Of a stretch of 64,000 nucleotides of DNA, positions 14,880 through 29,644 are shown in pieces. How positions within the stretch are numbered: the first letter of the stretch is position 1; the number at the start of each line of letters is the position of its first letter. The notes beneath the pieces are model-generated. The model was not told the DNA's origin. It saw only the letters and a list, made by a program, of their open reading frames with translations, and did not search any database. Origin of the DNA: Callaeas wilsoni (taxonomy: Eukaryota; Chordata; Aves; Passeriformes; Callaeidae); the NCBI GenBank assembly GCA_013398955.1, contig VWPU01013479.1:289212-353211 (forward strand), written 5' to 3'. The translations under genes and the position numbers were made by a program.

Positions 14880-17800
14880 ATACTGTATTACCAATAATTT
14901 CTGTTATGTGAGTATCATATTTATTTATGAAGAACTTAGGAATTAATGATTCATATGAGTCTTGATTAAATGTTTGCATTAAGGTAAAACACTTCACAAT
15001 ACTGTTAAAATGCACAGTGCAAAAGGTAGCTGAAAATTGTCAATGAGATGAGGACCATACTTCCTCTTAGAGCCAAGTACACATGAACATCAAACACTTC
15101 AAACAGTATCAAAAATGTCTATTGCTTGGGAAAAAGGAAATAACAAAACAAATTGAATTAATCTGGGCTGAAATTTAATAATTTCTCACATTAGACTTCT
15201 GTTGGGAGTCTTGTGTGCATCCATTACACATTTAAGGAGACCTGACCAACCTGCTCAGGGGAGGGGAGAAAACACCAAAAACCCTGACAAACCAGCAAAA
15301 GTAAGAAAACTCACTGGAATTTGGAATATAATTTATAATCTTTCTGCTAACACAAAAATATCGTTGCTATTAAAGTAATCTCCTTAAACAGGCTCATGGG
15401 TTACAAGTTTCATTTGAAACAAATACCTTTAGCTTGAGTCAAGGGAATTCAAAAGATAATTTTTCATCTGTTAAAATTTAAATTGTCATTATTTTCTAGC
15501 AAATAGGACATTCATTAAAGAGACCCTGAACTTCCTTTATTGGGACAATAGAGTAGTTTTACTTCTTTTTCTTCTTTTTGTGGTTTGCTTGGTTTTGCCA
15601 TTTTTTAGCAACAAATAAGAATTCTGAAAGCCCCAAATTTGTCACTCACATTATCAGGTGATTTCATTAACTAAAGAAATTAAGGGAATAAGGACCTGAA
15701 GAAAATTTATTAACTCTGTTGACATAAGGAACACAACATTAAATACCTGGGATTTACCATCAGCTTTATCACTGAAGGAAAAAGCCTACATGGGTAGAGA
15801 TACATTTTTTTTTTTCCAAATTACAACAGATGTCCCTGACAAAGCTCAAATGACCCTGCCTTCCCATTTTCACTGCATATTGGCTCAGCCTCATAGCTAA
15901 CCAGAGGTCATTTCTCTGAAACAGAGGATTGTGGAACAGAATTACTACTCCTGCTCTCAGGGTCTAACCCTTGTTCTAGAAGGGTGACATCATTGCCAAG
16001 CACCAGTAAACTGAAATAAGATCGAGCTGATTTCCTGTTACTTCGTGTACCTCCCTGAAAGATGCACTTTACCGTCCAAGTTCACTGCCTTGCAGGAAGA
16101 GGATGCTTATTTTTAGCAACATCCTTGAATGTTTCGACCAGTGTGCAGATATAGAAGCAAACAAGACAATTGCTAAATCTCATTGCTCTGTTTTTTTGGT
16201 TACTGAAGAACAAAGTTAAATAGTATACAATGGTGGATTTATATAGCACAGTCAAGCACCAAAGACTGGAAAGTAAAATATAATCATCTTATGTTCTTTT
16301 TTTATTAACTTTTTAATTTAATAAAAAAAGTAAGAAAACAAATTGAGGTCACAACTTATTTTTCCAAATGGAATGATTAACATCTATGGTTATGAAAACA
16401 TTACAAAATTCAGACTATGCAACCCAATCCTGTGGTAAGATGCAGACCAGCTTCAGAAGACTTGACTTCAGAAACATCCAGCAGCAAATCTGCCCTTTTC
16501 CTCCTCTTTCCAGGCCAAAAGCATCTGTTCTGCTACAGTATCTGCCATAAGATTCCTGAAAGGAATTCCATAGTATTTCACCAGAGTTTTCTTCACCCAT
16601 CAGTTCAGAACCAGTATTTGTTGAATTGAGACAAAGACAGAAGTTGCAGATTCTCAGATTTGCCATTTGGCATCTCAGAGTTCACATCTCTGTGGTAGCT
16701 TTCCTCTGATTTGGGAAATCCTAAGTATTCCATATGCTATAACTGCATGGACTCAGTACCTCTGAGGCCAGCAAAGGACTTAAATGCATCATCATCACCT
16801 TCCTGCCCCAGTCACAAACAGCCCTCCCCAGCCCTGTTATGGTAAGGCAAAGAGCAGGGGCAGCCCTGCATGGCTTGTGCTGTGTTTGTGTGGGCAGGAG
16901 GATGTGCCAACAGCAGCTGCCCACTGGGGGGACACGGTATGGGATGGAAGCAAGCAGCTGTGGGAGAGGGACATCACAAAACATGAATCACCCAGTATGG
17001 AACACCTGATTACTATCCCACTGGCATCTTCTCTGGCCTACACACTCCACCTTCTTCCCACAAGACTACTCCAAGCTTCTAAGACTGCTTGTCCTCTACC
17101 AGGACAGCCTGGCCATGGTATGGATCCCAAATATTGACCTCCTTGGAAGAAGGGATATCAGTAGATTTTCCTGCAGTGCCCATTCCACATATTTTGCTGC
17201 CACCAGGAAGAGAAGCAGATCCCATACTCCCAGATGTGGCTGAGAAGAGCAACTCCCAACAGAAGGGCATGTTTCCACAAAGGATGATGTGGCTACTGCT
17301 ATTAATGACAGAGCAAATTCTTACACCAGTGCAAAGGCATCAATCCAATCCCCTCCAAGCAGGAAAAAAGTAAAAAACAGGAATGGACCAGTAGTATCAA
17401 ACCCTTCCCACAACAGACCCAGCCCAACACTCCCAACTCAACTGCTGTTACCCACAGATAGACTCTTTGCAGGTTCTCATCTCTAGGCTATTAGGAAAAC
17501 AGGGAGATCATTCAGACTGCACACAGGGCACTGCCATCCTCTCCCTCTCCACACCAAAGGATGTTTAGCAGTAGCTAGTACATCATCTCAGTAAAGAACC
17601 TTCTCCAAAAATGTTGGTTTTTTGGTATTTTCATTAAACTGAATATTCTTACTAAAACTTTTGAGATCCCAGTAAGCTAAGCACAGATACTGGCAACAAT
17701 GCATGTCTTCAGACTAAAACTGTTCCTCAGCACAAAAAGATCTGAGACTTTAGCCTCACCTATCCCCAGGCTTGCACATACAATTCAGTGCGGGTCATCC

Positions 17801-20800
17801 AGCAGCAGGCTGATTGTCAAAATGTTGCAAAAAAAGAGAAGGAGCAACAGAAAAACAGACTGTCTGACAGACTGCATTTCAAGGAAGGTCAAGGACACTG
17901 TGAGAAGTGCAGTTCCTTGGTTGTGTTTTCTAATCTGAGTCTCATACCCCAGAACACCGCATGGCAGGACACTTTTCTGGCTCTACAGGTGTAGCAGGTG
18001 TCCAGGTAGAGGTCAAGCAGGCTGCCATTAAGACAGCTGACAACCTCATCCTAGTCTCCTCCCCCCACAGGCTGGCTGAATCCTTATCAAAAATAAACAT
18101 TTAAAAAAAGTTTGTTTCATTGTTTTGATGGGAGCCTTTTCTGCTCCTACATCTCTCACAAACACTAAGTTTTTTGCCAAGAAAGCAGCCCAAATAGATG
18201 TTTGGTACAGAAATCTAGGTTTCTAAACAGGATATTTATGGTGGAGGAACACTATCTTGAACAGACAACAGGCTGCCAGCAGTAAGGAGAAACACCCAGA
18301 ACCTGTAGAGGCTTGGTCACAGCTAAAGAGCAGCCTTCCAGCAGCCTAAGAGCGTTTACAAAAACTTTCATAGCCCTGTAGAACAAGGGTGATCTTTATG
18401 GTCAATAAAACAATATACTGGTTATGCCCTGTATTATATGAGTGTCCTTAAAGAGTGCCCTTATGGTTATGGGACATTTTGTGCATGCAGCAAGCTTTCA
18501 CTATGGAGAGAAGATCAGTGCTCTAGGCAGGCAAAGAAACAATACAGATGAGCGCAATGCCTGGTTGGGCAAGAAGGGGTACGGGGAAGTTTGGAGAATG
18601 GCAGCCTTGGACAAGGCTGAGCCTGCTGAACAATTCACTGGGATGGTATGGCACAGCTCACAGCTCTCTGCTCTCTGCAGCGTGGTTTCAAGCATCTTAC
18701 ACTGCTGGTAGAAAGGCTGTCCTACACCATCCTTCTCCTTAATGACATGACAGAAAACACCCTGCGTGTCAACAGTGAAGAGTTAGGAGACTCTCAAAGC
18801 AAGTGCATGAGCCTCTAGGTCCATTGGCACAGCTGAATGAAGACCATGGAGAACGAGTTTTACTTTGAGAAGAAGAAATATATCTTCAGTGGGAAAAGGC
18901 TGAGGTGTAAAAGCCAATTTGTGATGTAAGTAGTTGTCTCTGCTTTTTTTTTGCAGAGACTTAGATAAACAACTGACCTTCCACAACTCACAGGGTCTGT
19001 AAAATGACAGAATGATAATTACTACTTAATACAATCATAATTTTATTATGAAAGCTGCATACAGGGATGTGTACTCCTTTTCAGTTGAGAGATCACTAAT
19101 AACACACCAGTACTGATTAACCTTGGGTATACGACTGTTACAGACCAAACTATACGAAAAGTGAAATATGGCATCACAGGCTTAGGCCACCAGCAGATGG
19201 TCGTCTTCCTTTGAATTGATTCCTCACTGACCACTGCAAGGGAAGGATTTCCAAGATCAGAGAGCTGTGGCAAAGCTCTCTTCCAGAGGCATGAGCTCCC
19301 AGGAGACTGCACCTTCAGCGGAAATAAGAGCACTGGGCACAGTGACTGTAGATAGGTTGCTGCTTGTTTCTGTACCAGTGATACACAGAGGCTGAGCATC
19401 TGTGCATAGTCTCCCTCAAGTGAGTAACAAGGTGTGTGTGCCTACATTAAGTTTAGTTTTCACCAGGAATGTGCTTCCAAAGGAAATGCATCCTCATTGT
19501 TTCCCAGGGTAAGTTCTGCAAATCTGGTTCTGCACCAGGAGTGCACCTAGAGCTGCTAAGGGGCACTTGGTCCAAAAGAGCAGCTGATTCAGGGTAACAT
19601 CCCATGAAACAGAGACCTTGAGCATTGCACGCTTAGCAACGGGCATTTTACTTGAACAAATCTGCTTCTCGCAGTCTGTGCTCCTTGCTATCAGGTATAG
19701 CCAAGGTGAGCGTGAGACAAGTGATCCACGAGCACAGGCGGACGAGAGACACGCTCCAGGAAAAGCCAGAGTTGGTGTTCCAGCTGAACCATGGTACAGC
19801 CCAGGCAAGCCATTGTAGAGCACAAGCAAGAACAGTATGGTGACAAGGACTTAAATGCCCTCCCTGATGATCCCTACAAAAGTTAGCAGAGACACAACTC
19901 TCCACAGATTCTTTCTATTTGCAAGGTATGTTACAAGTGTTCTGTTTTCCTCTAATGGATATAAAAAGCCTGTCATGCTGGAACCAGTCTGGCAATTTCA
20001 GTTTCAGCTACCAGCTGGTTTTAGTACCAGCTTTTATGAATCCTTGAAAAGATGTTCAATTTTGCTTTAACAGGATTGCTGACAGATCATATTGTAAAGC
20101 GTGAGTACATAACATTTACTACCTTGCGCCTGGATTTGAGAATACTGTATCTGAAGAGAAACTATGAAATCTATTTTCTGTGGAGAAGTTAACACCACTC
20201 TGAAGTCAGCTGTTTTTTATCAGAGAGAAAATATGATAAAACTGACTAACTTAAGATAAGGTTCAGATAAACACATTTTCTAAAACAACATAAGCACACA
20301 TTTTCCAAGAAAAAGGTTATAGATCTAGTTTTTAAACTAGTGTTTTACTTTGTCTCTTTGGAAAGTTTAGACTGCTTTTCTAACCTATGCCTTTAAAGAA
20401 AGGCTCAGTACCTTTCCAGGATGTGAAGATAATTAAATACTAAATAAATACTAAATAAATGGTCTGTACTACATCAGCGCAGCTCAGAGATCCAGATGTC
20501 AGAAATGGCTGAGGGATAATAGCGCATTCTAAAGAGTAAGGCCAAATATGATTATCTCATATTCACTTGCTCTGCTACAGACTTCACGTGCAACTTCAAG
20601 TAAAAAAACTATTATAATGAGTGAAGTATGCCAGGAAATGGTCTTTCAGAAATTTTACAGAAGTCAGTTTTGGCTTCTGTTTTCAGTAACAGAGTAATAC
20701 TGCATGCCATTTCCATCAGTGGAAAAGAAGTTCCAGTTTGTTCTTACAGAAAATATCAACAAATGATAGAACATTACAGCATGAAAAGGAACTGTTTTAC

Positions 20801-23800
20801 AAGTAGAAGAACCCTTCTCACCTATACTGCACTTGTATTTTTATATAATCATACATAATAAATAAAAAACAACTGAACTCAGAATAAAAAGGGGATTTTA
20901 AAATTTACAGAAGAACCATGCTGTTGCTAGTATTACATGATGTTATTGTTCATGACAGCATTAGGATATAATTGCATCAGACTAAACAGAGACCATCTTA
21001 AATGCTCACTGGATACTAAATACCATGCAAAGAAGTTCTGCTACTAAACCATTACGCATCAGCCAACATCCATTATAAGTCCTGCCATGTTGTAAGGTGG
21101 TTGCTCACCTGACTTACTGGCCAGCATGGGGCTTTGTGGTCATCACAGGTAAGTCAGCACTAGATTAGCTGGTCATCCTCTAACCTCAGTAGAAGCAGAA
21201 TTCAGCTGTGTGGGACAGACAACACTGAACACAAAACTCCCATCTATGCTGCCAGCAAAGCAATGGGCAACTTCGTTTTAGTGTTGTATTCTAGTTACAG
21301 TACCTTTTGCTTGTGTCTTGAAAGAAATTCCCAACCTCTGATGCTGGTTTTGAGGGATGAAACGTGATGTGTTCTGATGTTTGTGAGTTTTTTTCCTAAA
21401 GAGGATTTGTATCAGTCTCCAGACCAGGCTAACATCTCAAGCTTGTTTACTGCAGTGAAACCCTGTCTGACCGGTAAACCACGATGTCCCTGCACATGCT
21501 GCAGACTCCTTCGGCTGTGATTCACTTTGTGGAATGACTTCTTACATGTCCCGAATAACTGTGGGGAATTGAATACTACCCATGTCTTATTCTCATTAAA
21601 TGCTATTCCAGATAATTCACCTCAAATGATCATTTACAGAAACAAAGCAAAAAGAGGTTTGCATTTGTGGTCAGAGCATGTATTTGTGTAGGAAATAAGG
21701 CAACTTATGAGTGGCAACTTCCAATTCAGGATGAGTTAGTTCACGTTGATTGGGAAAGATCTAGAAAGTCTGGTGTTGGCAGTCCTCTAACTCATCTTGG
21801 ACCATCACTGCTTCATCCCTGATATGGCATGGTTTCACACTTGGCACTCCACTGCCTTGGGTCAGACTGACCAGCTGTATCTCCCACCATTAAAACAGCA
21901 GCCAGTCAGGAGTTTTTGTTCCATCAGCAGGGTAAGAGTGACGGAACACAACACTTTTAAAAGTACCAATCCCAATAAACCCACATGATTACAGTTTATA
22001 GTGGGGCATAAAGCATTTAACACAGCAAGTGCTCAGAAACAGAGGCCAAAACCTACATGAGACAGGTAGCTCAGGAGTTGTGAAGGACAGCCAGAGGCTG
22101 GGTATATGACCATGTAATCATCATATGGAAACTGTTACAGAACCGGAAACACGTAAGGATTCCATATTGCTTTAAAAGGGCTTATTCTTTATCTTTCCAT
22201 GGTGTGCAGATCTGACAGCCTCTTTCCCTCTGCTTCCTCTCCAGAACACTAAATACAGCATTCACAAGACAGATGTTAAAATCTTATTTTTCAGCTATAA
22301 CAAATCCCACAGCCACTGGCAGGCCCAGCTGCTTCCTCTTCCCCAAGATCCACTCAGTGCATTTCCTGTTACCTCCCTCTCCAAATAAAAATCTCCCTAA
22401 ATCAGTTCATCACTTGGCCAGTGCATTTATTGTAGCTGTAGATAAATAACAAGAGAGTGGGCAAAAAATCCCTGTAAATAGAAAGGTACACTGGTCACAG
22501 TTTCATGGAACTACTCAGCTTTTACCAAAGTGCATTTCGTGAGCTAATGGCCCAAGTTAAGCTACAGAGAGATTTCAGGCAACCTGAACTAAACAGTAAT
22601 TTTGAAAAGCACTAAAGAGGAATTTTAAAAAGCACTCAATGCTTCAAGTGCAGTACTAAAACAGAAAAAGAAAACATGCATGACATTTCTAAACTGCAGA
22701 GGAAACAATTATTGTGGTCCATAATAATTCATGTATCAGCAAGACTATAAGTACTTGTGGGGATTTTTTATCAGTATCTTTAGCACAGCTGCAGTACTAC
22801 AGAACACAGAAAAGAGTGCAACAACAGAGGAAAAAAAACCCAAAAAACCATAGAAGGAAAAAAGACCTCTAAATTAGACCCATGAAATATTTAAACCCAT
22901 AGCAAGACAATGAGAAAGCTTAGCCTGGTTGCATAAAGGTTGCATAAGATCGTAGCTCTAGAAGAGAGATAGTGATGAGGGAAAACTTTCCAACAGACAG
23001 TACGGAATGTTTTTAAAGCATTACAAACTACCAAGGCCACAAAACTACCCACCTGCCTCTTGAGCTGAAGAGCCTCCAGGGAGCAGCAAGCAGCTCAGAT
23101 CTAAAGCAAAGACCCATTGAACAAAGCTGTTCAAATATCCCACAGAACTACTGAGTTCTGTCACTTAGCTCTAGCTCCTCCATTATCTTCAGTCTTTGGC
23201 ATCAGAAGCAAACTCATCCTTGTGACACAAAACACATTCTGATGATGCTGCTTCATGATTATCATTCTCTGAGGCATGACCTCCAGGTTGTTTGACAGCA
23301 ATAAAAACACAAATCAGATATTAATCGATATAGGAGGACAAATGATTGTACCTTCTCACCATACTTCTCATGTCATTTCTCCTTCAAAGAATTCAGCACC
23401 ACTGGGCACCTAACATAGAATAAAAGTGAAGAGGTGTGCTGATACAATGGCTAACCAAGTACCTTATTTTGCTATAACGAAATGCTATAAACATCACTTT
23501 TCTATGTTTAAAGTACACAAGCCTGTGTAGACATATTAACTCCACTATTTTGACTTCCAGAATAAAACTCGTAAGAAAGATCCGCCTTAGAAGTCCAGGT
23601 TACGCCTCCTGGGCCATTGGAATATTGACTTCCTAAGAATCTCTTTTTGAACACAGCAAGGATTAATGGCTCTAAAGCAGAATAGTGGTTGGCAATGAGG
23701 CGAAGAAATGCTTTCACAGCAGCCTTTAGTTAAAGTCAATTCAGACAAGGGACACACACCTTGCAAGGAAGCTGCATGCCTTTATTCAGGAATTTAAAAT

Positions 23801-24021
23801 TGTTCCATTATCCAGTAAAAACTCCTGCAGTCCTGTTTCATCATTCAGCCTTTCCTCAGTGTGCTACCTGAATTCTTCCAGAATGAAACATAGTATTCTG
23901 ATTTTTGTCTGTCTCCCCCTGGTCTAATGGCATCATGAGTTAATGAAGCCATCAATTAACTATTCTGACCAGAAATAGGACAGAGGCAAAAAGGAGTTTT
24001 AGTATTTTACCAGTTTTCTTT

Positions 24022-24150
24022 TCAATTAGGTTTTTTGGGTTTTGGTGGGGGTTTTTTTGTGTTTTTTTTTTTTTTATTTTGGTTTTTTGGTTTTTTGTGG
24101 GGGTTTTTTTTTTTTTTTTTGTTTTGTTTTGTTTTCTTTTTTGTAAAAGG
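24022..24150 (+). repeat. T/G-rich low-complexity tract
   Basis: Long T runs (up to about 18) are broken by GG, GGG and GGGGG, including TTTTTTGTGGGGGTTTTTTT, ending in TTTTGTTTTGTTTTG. No gene sense. It shares the TTTTTTGTGGGG core with the minus strand of the 49.74 kb tract. Confidence 0.9.
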
Positions 24151-27100
24151 CATATTAAATTGTTTAGTAATCTACAAGCATCTCAAGTAATGTCTAATCT
24201 TTAGGAATGGAAAATTTTGTTGACCTTGCTGAGATGATTCAAACTGGTGTTTTTTAGTAAAACACTCATTTTATATTCCATCCCCATCCATCCTACCAAA
24301 AGGAAATAATAATAAAAAAAAAAGCTTTCCACTTTTAAACCCCTTTCATTTATAAATAACTTCACAATTCAAGATACACAAGGAGAAATGGAAACTGATG
24401 CAAGAAAAAACTGCAGGAATGAATGGACTAAAAATGCATTGTACAGAAAGTCTCCTCAGGCCAAATCCATCCAGCTCAAAAGAGAAACAGCTGAAGGATG
24501 ACCCAGTCAGTCTTAAGTGAGCTGGTAGCTCAAAAAATGATTAATTTCAAATTGAATCAGACATTGTGAGCTATTATAAATAAGATGGTATCTGTGGGGA
24601 AAAAAAGTCTGAAAGGATGATTTTGTTATCATCCAAAGGTGAAGAGGAGGGACAGCAACATTCTCACACAACAGAGCACCACTGGCTCAGGTCCTCCCTC
24701 GGGATACCGACAGCGTTCAGCTTCAGTTCAGAGCAAGGAGCTCAGTAAGGGTCTCACTCTGAGACCTTCTGTTGAACTCATTTTACTTAGTAGAAGATAC
24801 AGACATTTGTTGCAAAGGAATGAATGATTAGTATTGGTAACTGACACAGATTCTAGTCCTTGCAGGACGTCAGTATCATATAAATGAAATCAAATCCACA
24901 TGACAAGGTAAAAATAACAATATCAGAGTATTTACTTTCCCACCATGTCAGGAAGATTCTCTCAGATTTCAGCAGGCCAAATGTAATTGAAACACCACAA
25001 TGAGTTTGAGACTTAGCATCCCAACTGCCAGCTGAACATCCTTGCAACTGGACTATAGAAAATACCATTAGTGCCATCATCCCCTCACTTGTGTAGAAAG
25101 TATGGCAAAGAGAAATGCTACCTGGCATAGATCTATTTCAAAAATTGAGTTTCTGAAATGCTGGCACAACATGATGGATGTGTTATTGGAAGAATGCAAG
25201 TCTTAGGTACCTGATATGTAATTTTAATTTTGCAAATTATTTCCTTAGTGATCACGCCTTCCTTATTTCTCAGAAGCACAAGTTTTGTTGTTTTAAATGA
25301 TGTGAACTACACTGCATTTGCCAAAGGCTCAGAAAACATATTACTCCGTACCAGCTGACAGGCAATCACTTCAAAAACTGTTTTAACTCACTTGAAATGC
25401 TGAACATTAAAGTGAAGCAAATTATGCATTTCTAGCAGGACTGCTCATTGCTTTCTGCAGTCCTTTTAAGGTGATGGAACAGGTAATTCCTTTCAAAGCT
25501 TTCTCTGAAACACTGTGTGTAAACAACCCATCTGCAGCAGCCATCACAATTTGGTCCCAAACGACCTGAACACCTGTACTCCTGTAGTTTAGGGTCCTAC
25601 ACCATTGATACCATTCCAGTATTTCTTTCCTCTGCCAAGGATGTCAACTGTCAGTGTACTGGATTAAAAATATCAGCTCTATCAGGAAGTGCTATCAGTT
25701 CTTTGCTGTAATTCCACAGGAGACACAAATGCTTCATTCTGCTTCTCTTGCAGCCTAAGGAAGTGTCGTATTTCAACACTGGTCTTGGGAAGACTCACAC
25801 AGAGCACTTGGAGTTCTCTATTCATCTTCATTTCACAGATTTACTGGGGGGAAAAATGAAGTGATATAAAATAGCTTGTTCCTGTCTCTGCACTTTAATA
25901 TTTAAAACACTATAAAATTAATTTAACCTCACGATTTATCTTTCAGATCATCTTTGAAATGCTGCAATATTAAAATTTCTGGTGGTGAAGACAAGACTAG
26001 CAAACTATTACTGTGCAGCTCTACTAGCATTTCTTTCTGGCACAGCTTTTAACTAGAGGAAGAAAGATTTTGAAGGACTGACAATCTGGACAGGACAACA
26101 CGCTCCAAGATTAAGTGCACAACATACCAACGACTGTCTCCTAACAGCATCCAAATACATCATCTCTACTTGTAAAACTGTGTTAAGCCTTGATAGCATT
26201 CAAATACAAGCTTAATAGACATCAGAATTTCAGATGTGTCCCTCCTCCTCCAGCTCTCCTCACTCTGCTGGAGACTGCTCCCTCTCTCCTCTCCAGGAGG
26301 ATCAGGGTGCCTCCTGCCCATTTCTTTTTGCTGAGTAGCTCAAAACCCTTTCCCCCTCAATATATGGAAGATCAGGCTGCTTAGGCCTTTAACACATAGA
26401 CATCAACAGCCTGACCTGGGAAAGGGATAAACGGCTGAGCAACTGCAAATACCTCACTGTTACTGTCTCATGATTAGAGGTCCAGACAACAAAAGCAGGC
26501 AAGAACATACCAAAAACCAACTTTATGCCACAACACTCTCTCAAAGCTGCTTTCGTCAAGAGCTGTGAAGATCATCACAGAGTATTTTCTATAACGCTTT
26601 CCCAAAATATTAATCTCATATATGCCCGACTACAAACATCTTAAAATTTTTTTTGTTTTTGGCTCAGTAGATGATAAAATTTATTACTTTCTTCCATTCC
26701 TTATTTAGAGTCAGAGGGTCAAAGACCAAGAATTTTACAAAGAATTAAGTTAATAGGTAGAAAAACATGGCAAACTAATGACATTTAAGCCAAACCAACA
26801 TAACTCGGCTATGACAGATACTGGCAGAATCTACATGCAGCAACTTCAGAATTTGATCAAATGTACTCATCTCCATGTGCAGTCTCTAAAAAATTCAAAT
26901 TTTTTTCAGTAATCTGTCCAGAATGATGATTAAAATCACATTTTTGTTAAATGTCAAAAATAGTAGAAAGGTCATAATTAGAAACTGGATATAATGAAGT
27001 ATCCTTGTTGACTTACAGACCTACAGGCCAAATTCACGTCTTCAACACGTTCTAATGTCTACAACAATAAAATCACAGTGCAATTTTTTTTCCTGGTTGT

Positions 27101-29644
27101 TGTGTTCAGTTTTACATTCTAAATTATGCAGTTGATAACTACAGTTTATTTTTATAATAAATTCACCTTTAATTCTCATTAATAGGAATACAAATACAAG
27201 TTTTGGCAATTCACAACAAGTCAAAGTTAATAGTATTCTCACAAAAAAAATTTCTGTGTTTTAATAAAGCTCTTGATGAAAGTTAGACAAGGTATTATAA
27301 ATTTGTGATTTACGGAATATCAAAACAGGAATAGCTTCATCTTTGTTCTAATCTATAAAAAAAAAATCCTGACTTACAGGACAAGTATTAGCATTTTTTA
27401 ATCAAAACTATTTAACATTCTCAGGATGACAGTTTCATAGGGTTTTTAGAATAGATTTTGTGGGTTGGGTTTTTTTAATCACATTCAAGAGAATCACGAC
27501 ACTGGAACAGAGGAAGAGTGAAAATTTGTGACCGTACCTCACCATATTTTTTCACAGGAAGATGTTATAGCTCCTGAGACAGATTATTATGAAACTATGT
27601 ACAAAATAGATGGTTTATTCATTTGATTTAGTCTAGAAAACTGTTACTTTGACAAACGGAGAAAACCTTCTAGAAGCATGTTTCTATTTGCAGCATGTTT
27701 CCCTCTCAGACACTTGTACTGTACTGTCTCACAGTGCATTCTGATTCTGTAGACAGGAGGACGTTTGTTTGTAAGAGGTATTTGAGATGTGCTTGGTGAC
27801 ATGCTGTAAGGACTTCTGATCACACTGTGGATCACTGAGGAACTGTAAACTACAGAACTAAAAAGCTTCACCTGCTCAGGTTGCTGGTTTCCTAGACTTT
27901 TCTTCATGCTTTTCAATACAAACACATGCAGTTTTAAGTACACTCATTTTCTAATCAATCTGCATATTCTTACATTACCATATTAATAATAATCTTACAT
28001 CAGGCATCTGCATATTCTTTATCTGCAAAAAAAGTACAGATCAGCATATTCTGCAGGATTCAAGGTACCTATTCCTCAGATGTTGACACAAACAGCACAA
28101 CCCGTGAGGGAAAGCACAGTGACACCACCTCTCCCCAAACTTCTCTTAGTGGGAGGACAGAAAAGGAGGGAGACTAAGGTAGCTGGGAACAGCTAGTTCT
28201 GTTAAGCTGCAGTGACTTCCAGTGACAACGTCTTTGGTCTTAAATGCCTTTTGTTCCGCTGCAATTAAAAAGACTCAAATTTCAGATAGCACATTCTGAT
28301 CAGTACATTCTTGCATGCATGAATCTTTCTTTTGTAACAGATGCTCTGAAAAATCCTTTCAGAATTGACACACAGCACTACAGAAATACAGTTCTACTAG
28401 AGAAGGGTATTTCTATACTGTGCGATTAATTTTTCCTGTCCTAATACCCAGAAGGGAGTATGACCAAAAATGGCACAGCATTGCACTACCCCATACAGAT
28501 CTCAACTTATTGACTGCATTTTTAAAAATAAGCCTAACTATGCCTTAGATCAAGTGAATTACTCCTACAATAAACGGCTCAATAATCCTGATCTCTGTTG
28601 TGTCAGGTAACAGTCAAAGTCCTCTGACTACCACAACAGAGAAAACAAAAGCAAAGCAAACCAGTCAGAAACACGTTGTCTGGAATAATGACCAACTTTG
28701 AAAAGCCCTGCTTCTAAATACACTACGGACAAAAAGCTTGATAAATGCATTTTAACTCAGCCATTTTTAAGTACACCATATTTTCATGACTTGGAAACAT
28801 AACTGAGTAAAACTCTCCTCCTAGTTACCTCTATGTCAAGCCAGCCTCTTTGCAAGAACTCCAGAGACAAAGCCACAAAATGGTTTTCTTGCACCTATGC
28901 AACTGAAATTTCAATATTACTGCTCATCAGAGTCCAAAAACTCAACACTTTTCCAAAAACTACAAGCACTGCTTATAGTCCATGACTGATTAAGTTCCTC
29001 TTTTACCAGTCTCATCTTCTACATTCATGGCCCATGAGTGCACTTCCACAGGCTATGAATTATTCAAGGATGAGGTGGCTAAAGACTCTTGTTGCACCTC
29101 TACACTTTTTAAAAATGAAACATAGTCAAGGCTTTGAAGCCTACAAGCCTGGCATTACTCTTTGACCCACAGGATCTTGGTTATTAATATGAAGTATAAC
29201 AACTTCAAGACATATTCACACAGTAGGATAGCCAGCTTCTTGGCAGGGTTTCCTTTTTGCTTGATTTGAAACAGACAATTATCTTTTAAATTTTCCCCAA
29301 TTCTGAATGCACACCAGCCACCATGCTGTTCAGCATGCTGCAGATGGATCTCTTTTTCTCCCTAAGGTTTTATGTAGATTTTAAATCATGAAGCTGCTAA
29401 TTGCCTACATGGAACCAAAACAGCAATCCAGCAAATCTACATTGTTCCCATGCTGTGATCCTGGACCTTGTTTTAGTTAATGAGTGGTTACTACATTTAA
29501 CATCAAATTACCTCCAGATTCCATAGGTGGCATAATGAAGCCAAATAGCAAATTTTTCAAACCACCCTTCCACAGTGATAAGCATCTTAAAAACAACTAC
29601 ATGTTTAATGACAGCTGCATTTTACTGAGAGAATTCAACCACAG
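24151..29644. other. Intergenic, nothing recognised
   Basis: AT-rich sequence with short A or T runs (for example 24313-24322 and 27359-27367) and no long ORF, transposon signature or RNA gene that I can identify. Confidence 0.6.

Larger units (their letters stand above)
4986..24021. other. Intergenic, no supported gene
   Basis: About 19 kb in which I see only the small repeats listed separately. The longest ORFs (11466-11909 plus, 147 codons; 8666-9067 plus, 133 codons) lack codon or domain evidence. A somewhat GC-richer part with many overlapping short ORFs runs from about 16.4 to 20.0 kb. That could mean an unrecognised exon or lncRNA, but nothing in it is identifiable. From gene order in other vertebrates I would expect this flank to lead towards GNAT3 and CD36, but none of their exons is seen. 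Confidence 0.55.

Noticed and set aside
19494..19829. 111-codon minus-strand ORF in the 16-20 kb GC-richer part
   Set aside because: Several frames are open on both strands here and none shows a known motif, so composition is the simpler explanation.
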